Assembly: GCA_905206195.1 (NCBI GenBank)
Contig: CAJLGN010000122.1
Coordinates: forward strand, 1-5,421
Direction of reading: 5' to 3'
From: an uncultured Roseburia sp.
Lineage (GTDB): Bacteria > Bacillota > Clostridia > Lachnospirales > Lachnospiraceae
Length of the DNA stretch: 5,421 bases
Shown here: positions 1 through 5,421 of the stretch, in pieces
How positions within the stretch are numbered: position 1 is the stretch's first letter
Layout: every line of letters starts with the position of its first letter
Made by a program: the position numbers and the translations under genes
Notes under the pieces: model-generated
Told to the model about the DNA's origin: nothing
Database searches by the model: none
Seen by the model: the letters and a program-made list of their open reading frames with translations, nothing else

Positions 1-1266
1 ACGGAGACATTTATTTTCCCGTACTTTCCGATGGCGGCGCCCGAGGTGGCAAGAACGCTGCTCGAGTACCGCTACCACGGTCTCTGCGGAGCGCGCAAAA
101 AGGCTGCGGAGCAGGGTTATGAGGGAGCGATGTACCCGTGGGAGTCGGCGTGGGTGAGCGACGGCGAGGTGACCCCCTACACCGTCGGCGTCAATGTTCA
201 CACGGGGGAGACGATGTACTGTCTGACTGGTCTGATCGAGATTCACATCACGGCGGATATCATTTATTCCCTGTGGCAGTACTATATCGCTAGCGGGGAC
301 GATGCGTTTATGGATTGTTTCGGCTATGAGATGATCATTGAAACCGCCCGGTTTTGGAACAGCAGACTGGAGTGGGTTGTTCAAAATGACCGCTACGAGA
401 TCCGCGATGTCATAGGGCCGGACGAGTACAAGGAGCACGTCGATAATAATGCGTACACGAATTATCTGGTAAAATACAATATGGATCTCGCAGCCGCTGT
501 GATCGAAAAGTTGAGGACAGAGAAAAGAGAGGTGTGGGAAAAACTCTCAAAACTGGCGGATCTGGATACGCTGAAAAAAGAGCTGGAAGAAAAGCTGCCG
601 AAGCTCTTTCTCCCGGCTGCGGACGAAAAGACAAAGATTATCCCGCAGTTTGACGGATACTTTGACCTCAAGGAAATTGATCTGACAAGCTACAAGGCGG
701 CCCCTGTGGTTGGAACACTCTTCAACGATTACTCCATGGAGGACATTCAGGGCTATCAGGCAGGAAAGCAGGCGGATATCGTGGAGCTTTTGTACCAGCT
801 TGAAGATCTGGTGGACGCGGAGACCAAGCGCAGCAATTACCTGTACTACGAGGCACGGACGCTCCACGACTCCTCTCTCTCTAAGGCGATCCACAGTGTC
901 ACGGCGTGTGATCTCGGCATGGATGAAGAGGCCTATGATATGTTTCAAAAGGCGGCCTCAACAGATCTTGGAACAGAGATGACCTCCTCCGATCAGGGCA
1001 TCCACAGCGCGAATATGGGCGGAACATGGCAGGATGTTGTCATGGGATTTGGAGGTGTCAGAATCAGCCAAAACCGACTGAGGATTTGCCCGCATCTGCC
1101 AAAAGGCTGGAAGAGCCTGACTTACCCGATTTACTGGAGAGGCAGCAGGCTCACGGTGACTGTCGGAGAGGGGAGCGTGGAGATTGAAAATGAGGGAAGC
1201 GCGTTTGATGCCGTTGTTCTCTGGAAAGGGGTCACAATCGGTGCGGGAAAAAATGTATTTCAGTAG
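1..1266 (+). CDS. GH65 family glycoside phosphorylase, C-terminal part (5' end outside window)
   Basis: Probably a cytoplasmic inverting phosphorylase that splits an alpha-linked glucobiose with phosphate into beta-glucose 1-phosphate and an acceptor sugar. The frame is open from base 1 (TETFIFPYFP precedes the first ATG at 31), so that ATG is internal. About 421 codons remain of a family usually near 750-800. Seen in order: the (alpha/alpha)6-barrel motif YPWESA (around codons 45-50); VIGPDEY, whose Glu (424-426) aligns with the family's catalytic acid, followed by DNNAYTN; KQAD (766-777); HDSSLS (865-882) and GIHSANMGGTW (997-1029), which correspond to the phosphate-site region; then a short C-terminal beta domain from about 1075 (glycosyl hydrolase 65 C-terminal type). 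The stop is TAG. The barrel motifs look closer to kojibiose, nigerose or trehalose-type members than to classical Lactobacillus maltose phosphorylase (GPDEY/DNNAYTN rather than GPNEY/NNNWYTN). That is judged from memory, and specificity is unresolved. It is 21 nt upstream of the GH13 gene, so the two are probably one operon. Confidence 0.93.
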   Translation, partial: TETFIFPYFPMAAPEVARTLLEYRYHGLCGARKKAAEQGYEGAMYPWESAWVSDGEVTPYTVGVNVHTGETMYCLTGLIEIHITADIIYSLWQYYIASGDDAFMDCFGYEMIIETARFWNSRLEWVVQNDRYEIRDVIGPDEYKEHVDNNAYTNYLVKYNMDLAAAVIEKLRTEKREVWEKLSKLADLDTLKKELEEKLPKLFLPAADEKTKIIPQFDGYFDLKEIDLTSYKAAPVVGTLFNDYSMEDIQGYQAGKQADIVELLYQLEDLVDAETKRSNYLYYEARTLHDSSLSKAIHSVTACDLGMDEEAYDMFQKAASTDLGTEMTSSDQGIHSANMGGTWQDVVMGFGGVRISQNRLRICPHLPKGWKSLTYPIYWRGSRLTVTVGEGSVEIENEGSAFDAVVLWKGVTIGAGKNVFQ

Positions 1267-1275
1267 AGGAAAGGA
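1267..1275 (+). promoter_or_regulatory. Ribosome binding site for the GH13 gene
   Basis: The purine-rich stretch AGAGGAAAGGA sits just after the GH65 stop and ends about 12 nt before the ATG at 1288. Its spacing is a little long. An ATG at 1275 lies in another frame that gives only a short overlapping ORF, and the product from 1288 begins [16 protein letters not shown], the normal GH13_31 N-terminus, so 1288 is chosen. The tight gap suggests translational coupling to the GH65 gene. Confidence 0.5.
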
Positions 1276-1278
1276 TGA

Positions 1279-2016
<738 letters not shown>

Positions 2017-2022
2017 GAGGTA

Positions 2023-2976
2023 TTGCGAAAGTACGATCTTCTGACAGTTGGGGAGGCATCAGGGGTCACCATCGAGGAGGCGAAAAAATATGCTGGTTTT
2101 GATGCGCAGGAGTTGAATATGGTCTTTCAGTTTGAGCACATGGATGTGGACTCGGATGAGACGCATGGAAAATGGACTGTTCAGAAGCTGTCTCTTCCTA
2201 TATTAAAAGCGGTCATGAGCAAATGGCAGGTGGAGCTCTGCGGGAAAGCATGGAACAGTCTGTTCTGGGACAACCATGATCAGCCCCGTATTGTTTCGCG
2301 CTGGGGAAATGACTCCGCAGAGTACCGCGAGATCTCCGCGAAGATGCTCGCCACATGTCTGCATATGATGCAGGGAACTCCCTATATTTATCAAGGGGAG
2401 GAGCTTGGGATGACAAACCGCTGCATCCGGGATGTCTCGGAGTGCGACGATATTGAGGAGATCAATATTTATAAAGATCTCGTGCTGGATCAAAAGGTGT
2501 ACACCCGTGAGGAGATGATTCATGTTCTCAATAAAAAAGGGCGGGATAACGCCAGAACACCGATGCAGTGGGATGACAGCCCAAACGGTGGTTTTACGAC
2601 GGGGACCCCCTGGCTGCCTGTGAATCCGAATTACCGGGAGATCAACGCGAAAGAGCAGATGGAGCGCAGCGATTCTGTGTACCATTATTATAGGAAGCTC
2701 ATCGATTTAAGAAAGCGGCACGACATCATCGTGTACGGCAGCTACGCGCTGCTGGAGGCGGCGCATGAGGAACTGTTCTGTTATATGAGAGAGCTGGAGG
2801 GCGAAAAACTGCTTATAATTTGTAATTTCTCGGACAGAAAATTTAAACTGCCGCCATCGATTCGAACGCTTGCGGAGGAGAACCGGGGAGTTTTAATCGC
2901 CAATTATACGGCGGTCAACACAGAGATTGTAAGACCATACGAAGCGGTCGTGTACTGGATTGCCCAAGGTGAGTAG
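2023..2976 (+). CDS. C-terminal fragment of GH13_31 alpha-glucosidase (up to 317 aa)
   Basis: This is the same frame continuing after the TGA. The first possible restart is a TTG at 2023, six nt past the stop codon. It has no well-placed ribosome binding site: GAGAGG (2015-2020) is too close and AAGGAG (2002-2007) about 15 nt away. The fragment carries acid/base Glu (2053-2055), the FWDNHDQPR motif, the ARTPMQWDD segment and the C-terminal beta domain, but no nucleophile. Expression would need reinitiation or readthrough, and neither is shown by the sequence. Confidence 0.45.
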   Translation: MRKYDLLTVGEASGVTIEEAKKYAGFDAQELNMVFQFEHMDVDSDETHGKWTVQKLSLPILKAVMSKWQVELCGKAWNSLFWDNHDQPRIVSRWGNDSAEYREISAKMLATCLHMMQGTPYIYQGEELGMTNRCIRDVSECDDIEEINIYKDLVLDQKVYTREEMIHVLNKKGRDNARTPMQWDDSPNGGFTTGTPWLPVNPNYREINAKEQMERSDSVYHYYRKLIDLRKRHDIIVYGSYALLEAAHEELFCYMRELEGEKLLIICNFSDRKFKLPPSIRTLAEENRGVLIANYTAVNTEIVRPYEAVVYWIAQGE

Positions 2977-3025
2977 GAAAAGATATTTACAAACAGAAGA
3001 AAAGCACCGGTGAATCTGATGGTAC

Positions 3026-3060
3026 AACAGGAAGCGGTTTTACAACCTCTTCCTGTTTTT
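3026..3060 (+). terminator. Intrinsic terminator ending the GH65-GH13 unit
   Basis: AACAGGAAG (3026-3034) pairs perfectly with CTTCCTGTT (3049-3057). One C/T mismatch follows, then GGTT (3036-3039) pairs with AACC (3044-3047) around a TTAC loop. The stem is followed by a T run (3056-3060). It begins 49 nt after the GH13 stop, with no gene between. It should separate the enzyme genes from the transporter genes, which have their own promoter. Confidence 0.88.
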
Positions 3061-3170
3061 GTTATAAGGAAAGGAAGCTGGAGGGGGCACACGGCTGCAT
3101 GGAAGCTTTCTAACTAATAATATAATTCTTGCTTTACACAAAAGACAATATATATAAAAAAAAGAGCAAC

Positions 3171-3220
3171 ATATAAATTGAATTGTAAAAAATAAACAGA
3201 TATACTGAAAATATAAATTG
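3171..3220 (+). repeat. Direct repeat ATATAAATTG flanking the promoter
   Basis: ATATAAATTG occurs at 3171-3180 and again at 3211-3220, exactly 40 bp apart, bracketing the proposed promoter. The spacing is close to four helical turns, which would suit a regulator bound on one face. In DNA this AT-rich the repeat could also arise by chance. Confidence 0.45.
3178..3206 (+). promoter_or_regulatory. Putative sigma-A promoter for the transporter operon
   Basis: TTGAAT (3178-3183) and TATACT (3201-3206) are separated by 17 nt, matching the -35 and -10 consensus at 4/6 and 5/6 positions. Transcription would start near 3213, about 55 nt before the solute-binding protein ATG. The surrounding DNA is very AT-rich. 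A weaker alternative lies upstream: TTGCTT (3129-3134) with TATAAA (3153-3158), spacer 18. Confidence 0.6.
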
Positions 3221-3221
3221 G

Positions 3222-3241
3222 TTGTTGGTGATAATCAACAA
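3222..3241 (+). promoter_or_regulatory. Small dyad TTGTTG-N8-CAACAA, possible operator or leader hairpin
   Basis: Perfect 6-bp arms TTGTTG (3222-3227) and CAACAA (3236-3241) surround GTGATAAT. The dyad lies just downstream of the predicted transcription start and ahead of the ribosome binding site. It could be a repressor operator or a weak 5' leader hairpin. No known operator consensus (such as CcpA cre) matches it. Confidence 0.35.
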
Positions 3242-3254
3242 TAGGATTAGGTAC

Positions 3255-3261
3255 AAGGAGG
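3255..3261 (+). promoter_or_regulatory. Ribosome binding site for the solute-binding protein
   Basis: AAGGAGG, a full match to the anti-Shine-Dalgarno core, lies 7 nt before the ATG at 3269. It fixes the start codon and predicts high translation, as expected for an abundant binding protein. Confidence 0.9.
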
Positions 3262-3268
3262 ATCATTT

Positions 3269-4660
3269 ATGAAAAAGAGAATGGTAGCTATTTCATTAAC
3301 TGCGGCAATGGCGCTTGGCACATTTGCCGGCTGCGGCCAAACATCGGCGAATAACGACGCCCCCGCGTCGACGCAGAATGCGGCGTCCACAGACGAAGGT
3401 GCCGCGAACGCAGGGACGGATGCAGGGCTGTCTGGCACATTAAAAGTGGCTGCCTTTGACGGCGGATACGGGGCTGAGATCTGGCAGCAGGTGACAGATA
3501 AGTTTATGGAGCACAATCCTGGTGTGACCATTGAACTTACGGCGGAGAAGAATCTGGAGGAGGTGATCAGTCCCCTCATGAAAGCCGGTGACTATCCGGA
3601 TTACGTGTATCTTGCAACCGGGCGTGAGCTCGCGCTCCCCGAGACGCTGTTGAAGGACAATGCGATCATGGATATCACAGATGTGCTGTCCATGCAGGTT
3701 CCGGGCGAGAGTGTGACGGTGGGGGAGAAGATTATCCCGGGCTTTACCGATACGCTTGTGACCAATCCTTACGGGGATGGCAAGACCTATCTCGCACCTA
3801 TGTTCTACAGTCCCTGTGGACTTTGGTATGACGCAAATCTCTTGGAGAGCAAGGGGTGGACCGTGCCGGAGACATGGGATGAGATGTGGGCGCTTGGCGA
3901 CAAGGCAAAGGCGGAGGGCATTTCTTTATTTACATATCCAGTAGCGGGCTATTTTGACGCTTTCATGTTCGGTATGCTCACGGAGATTGGAGGCGCTGAT
4001 TTCTACAACAGAGCAATGAGCTACGAGGACGGCATCTGGGAGACTCCGGAAGCAACGCAGGCCTTTGAGATTGTCGGAAAACTTGCGGATTACATGGAGC
4101 CGACTACAGTAGGCAACGCAAACAGTGACAACTTCAAGAAAAATCAGCAGTTAGTATTGGATGACAAAGCGATCTTTATGCCAAACGGCAACTGGATTAT
4201 TGGTGAGATGGCAGAGGCACCGCGCGCGGACGGATTCAAATGGGGATTTGCTCCGCTGCCGGCAGTCAAAGAGGGCGGCGACAGATGCGCATTCACCTTC
4301 TTTGAGCAGTCCTGGATTCCTGCGCAGGCAGAAAATCCGGAGCTTGCAAAAGCATTTATGGCATATACTTACTCCGATGAAGCGGCAGAAATCTTTGCGG
4401 GTAACGGGGCGATTATGCCGGTCGAGGGCGTGAGCCAGTACATCGCGGACGAGGACAGCAAGACAATCTATTCCATCTATGACACGGGTGCGATCGCTTC
4501 CATGGGCGGATTTGCCGCTACAGAGGCAGTGGAGGGTGTCAGCATGAAAGAGACATTGTTCTTCACAATCGACAGTATCGTAACCGGAGATAAGACGGTG
4601 GAAGAGTGGCAGACTGCAGTCGAGGAAGTAAGCGATCAGCTCAGAGCTGCTATGAAATAA
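3269..4660 (+). CDS. Carbohydrate ABC transporter solute-binding lipoprotein
   Basis: An extracellular lipid-anchored protein that captures a sugar and delivers it to the membrane permease. The 463 residues begin MKKRMVAISL with a signal peptide. The lipobox FAGC places the lipidated Cys at residue 22, followed by a low-complexity Ala/Thr/Asn/Asp/Gly linker to about residue 54. The mature body starts at SGTLKVAAFDGGYG and has the family 1 sugar-binding fold pattern: a WQQVTDKFMEHNPGV helix near 72-86, GKTYLAPMFYSPCGLWYDA near 171-189, KGWTVPETWDEMWALG near 195-210, and IFMPNGNWIIGEM near 302-314. Trp and Tyr in these segments are typical of sugar-stacking residues. The GLWYDAN...KGWxxPxTWDEM stretch recalls NgcE-type binding proteins named for chitobiose or GlcNAc uptake, but the enzyme genes beside it argue for an alpha-glucoside; the ligand is unknown. 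It has its own promoter and strong RBS, stop TAA, and is followed 213 nt later by its permease gene. Confidence 0.93.
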   Translation: MKKRMVAISLTAAMALGTFAGCGQTSANNDAPASTQNAASTDEGAANAGTDAGLSGTLKVAAFDGGYGAEIWQQVTDKFMEHNPGVTIELTAEKNLEEVISPLMKAGDYPDYVYLATGRELALPETLLKDNAIMDITDVLSMQVPGESVTVGEKIIPGFTDTLVTNPYGDGKTYLAPMFYSPCGLWYDANLLESKGWTVPETWDEMWALGDKAKAEGISLFTYPVAGYFDAFMFGMLTEIGGADFYNRAMSYEDGIWETPEATQAFEIVGKLADYMEPTTVGNANSDNFKKNQQLVLDDKAIFMPNGNWIIGEMAEAPRADGFKWGFAPLPAVKEGGDRCAFTFFEQSWIPAQAENPELAKAFMAYTYSDEAAEIFAGNGAIMPVEGVSQYIADEDSKTIYSIYDTGAIASMGGFAATEAVEGVSMKETLFFTIDSIVTGDKTVEEWQTAVEEVSDQLRAAMK

Positions 4661-4661
4661 T

Positions 4662-4727
4662 AATTACAGGCTTTAATTAGGATCAAATAAATGAGGCTGT
4701 TGCAAAATGGTGAGTCAACCTGTAATT
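4662..4727. repeat. 9-bp inverted repeat after the binding-protein gene
   Basis: AATTACAGG (4662-4670), directly after the stop codon, is perfectly complementary to CCTGTAATT (4719-4727). The right arm sits inside the MITE-like element and touches its inner stem, so the two RNA structures would compete. No T run follows. It may be chance, since only nine bases are involved. Confidence 0.35.
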
Positions 4728-4837
4728 TCTGTGCAGTTTCTACAAGAATGGGCCGAGGTTAAGTTTACGTCGAGGCGTCTCTTGCAGAACTGCACAGAAG
4801 CGGAGGATGGAAGTTGCATTTTGTGACAGTCTCATTT
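4689..4837. mobile_element. MITE-like palindromic element between binding-protein and permease genes
   Basis: The ends form an imperfect inverted repeat of 21 bp with 18 matches: 4689-4709, containing GAGGCTGTTGCAAAATG, against the complement of 4817-4837, containing GAGACTGTCACAAAATG. A second inverted repeat lies inside, and both share the same symmetry axis near 4763. There is no ORF inside that resembles a protein. A short, non-coding, fully palindromic unit with IS-like ends fits a miniature inverted-repeat element moved in trans by a transposase encoded elsewhere. The ends remind me of IS1182-type termini, but this is from memory. ATCA at 4682-4685 and 4840-4843 is a weak candidate target duplication. 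When transcribed it would fold into a long interrupted hairpin within the operon mRNA. Confidence 0.65.
4727..4799. repeat. Internal inverted repeat of the MITE-like element
   Basis: TTCTGTGCAGTT (4727-4738) is a perfect 12-bp inverted match to AACTGCACAGAA (4788-4799). After a one-base bulge the stem continues with CTACAAG (4740-4746) against CTTGCAG (4781-4787), with one mismatch. The apical loop is about 34 nt. There is no T tract after the right arm, so it does not look like an intrinsic terminator. It could still stabilise the 3' end of the upstream message. Confidence 0.8.
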
Positions 4838-4859
4838 TTATCAGAACAGGGACATTGGG

Positions 4860-4866
4860 AAGGAGG
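4860..4866 (+). promoter_or_regulatory. Ribosome binding site for the permease
   Basis: AAGGAGG ends 7 nt before the ATG at 4874 and lies about 20 bp beyond the right end of the MITE-like element. The permease therefore keeps its own intact initiation site. Confidence 0.88.
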
Positions 4867-4873
4867 CGTCCAA

Positions 4874-5421
4874 ATGGAAAAGAGCAGGGGCAGAAGGCGC
4901 AACAGGAATTTGTTTATATTCTTCTGCGTTGCGCCCGCAACAATTTTATTATTCATATTCATGGTCATTCCCACCATCAACGTATTTAAGATGTCATTGT
5001 ACAAATGGGGTGGCTTCTCGGCGGAGAAAACGTTTGTGGGTTTGAATAACTTTAAGATTCTGGCTGCAGATGAGAAGTTTTTGCGCTCGATGCAGAATTC
5101 AATCTTGATCATCGTGGTGGTGACGATTGTGACGATGGCGCTGGCGATTCTGTTTGCCGCGATTTTGAGTAGGCAGAAAATAAAGGGAGAGGGATTTTTC
5201 AGAGTGGTATTCTACATCCCCAATATTTTGTCGATCGTGGTGATCTCAGCAATCTTTTCTGCGATCTACGATCAGAGAAGCGGGCTTTTGAACAGCTTTG
5301 TTTATCTGTTCCGGCCGGTGGGGGAGAACGGCGAGGGTCTGATCGCGTGGCTTGGGGATCAAAGGCTTGTTATCTGGGCGATTATCATAGCGCTCATCTG
5401 GCAGGCGATCGGCTATTATAT
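4874..5421 (+). CDS. Sugar ABC transporter permease, MalF/UgpA type (3' end outside window)
   Basis: A cytoplasmic-membrane permease subunit that forms half of the sugar translocation channel, receiving substrate from the adjacent binding protein. The frame starts MEKSRGRRRNRNLFIFF and stays open to the right edge (182 codons of a family usually near 300). Seen: a basic cytoplasmic N-terminus; TM1 at about residues 13-38; a periplasmic loop with the family-typical SLYKWGGF and FVGLNNF segments; TM2 at about 76-98 after the conserved RSMQNS; TM3 at about 109-131, containing FYIPNILS; and a fourth segment from about 165 (VIWAIIIALIWQAIGYY). The EAA loop that contacts the ATPase would lie beyond the window. 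A second permease gene is expected downstream. The start is fixed by AAGGAGG 7 nt upstream. It is likely cotranscribed with the binding-protein gene, since no separate promoter or terminator was found between them. Confidence 0.92.
   Translation, partial: MEKSRGRRRNRNLFIFFCVAPATILLFIFMVIPTINVFKMSLYKWGGFSAEKTFVGLNNFKILAADEKFLRSMQNSILIIVVVTIVTMALAILFAAILSRQKIKGEGFFRVVFYIPNILSIVVISAIFSAIYDQRSGLLNSFVYLFRPVGENGEGLIAWLGDQRLVIWAIIIALIWQAIGYY

Noticed and set aside
31..33. ATG at 31 as the start of the GH65 gene
   Set aside because: The same frame is open to the window edge and encodes family-like sequence (ETFIFPYFP) before it, and the protein lacks its whole N-terminal domain. The gene is truncated by the window.
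341..354. Palindrome AAACCGCCCGGTTT in the GH65 coding region
   Set aside because: It lies in a conserved coding stretch (ETARFWN) with no T run or promoter context, so it is probably a by-product of codon choice.
410..948. Antisense ORFs opposite the GH65 gene
   Set aside because: They are opposite a strongly conserved gene, several overlap one another, and none shows recognisable motifs or a ribosome binding site. The same holds for antisense ORFs opposite the GH13 and binding-protein genes.
3005..3012. Palindrome CACCGGTG downstream of the GH13 gene
   Set aside because: It is only 8 bp, isolated, and upstream of a much better terminator. No function can be supported.
3121..3126. Perfect TATAAT as an extra promoter
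   Set aside because: No acceptable -35 element lies about 17 nt upstream, so it is probably just AT-rich sequence.
3184..3198. Possible CcpA cre site TGTAAAAAATAAACA
   Set aside because: It lacks the central CG of the cre consensus, and such matches are expected by chance in AT-rich DNA.
4807..4989. 60-aa ORF overlapping the permease start
   Set aside because: It begins inside the MITE-like element, runs out of frame with the permease, has no ribosome binding site and encodes no recognisable protein.

Overview
This window looks like part of an alpha-glucoside utilisation locus from a Gram-positive Firmicute, most likely a gut Clostridium of the Lachnospiraceae type. The reasons are strong AAGGAGG ribosome binding sites, a lipoprotein-type sugar-binding protein, AT-rich intergenic DNA between moderately GC-rich genes, and the pairing of a GH65 phosphorylase with a GH13 oligo-1,6-glucosidase-like enzyme. 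The taxon is inferred from gene style, not from a marker gene. All genes lie on the + strand.

Layout. Positions 1-1266 hold the C-terminal 421 codons of a GH65 glycoside phosphorylase, cut by the left window edge. After a 21-nt gap comes a GH13 subfamily 31-like alpha-glucosidase reading frame (1288-2976). It is full length and conserved but broken by one in-frame TGA at 2014-2016. A strong intrinsic terminator (3026-3060) ends this first transcription unit. The AT-rich region 3061-3268 carries a probable sigma-A promoter (3178-3206), a 40-bp-spaced direct repeat and a small dyad. These precede a lipoprotein solute-binding protein gene (3269-4660) and, after 213 nt, the first 182 codons of a MalF/UgpA-type permease (4874 to the right edge).

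How the parts fit. The binding protein and permease would import an oligosaccharide. The GH13 enzyme would remove alpha-linked glucose, with Val next to the nucleophile favouring alpha-1,6 linkages. The GH65 enzyme would cleave an alpha-glucobiose with phosphate to give beta-glucose 1-phosphate. The exact sugar cannot be read from the sequence. No transporter ATPase or regulator gene is visible.

The two most unusual items are the nonsense codon that splits the GH13 barrel between its nucleophile and acid/base halves, and a roughly 150-bp palindromic, MITE-like element between the binding-protein and permease genes. In that element two nested inverted repeats share one axis of symmetry. I did not find a convincing wholly new biological system. 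The rest is an ordinary carbohydrate-uptake locus.
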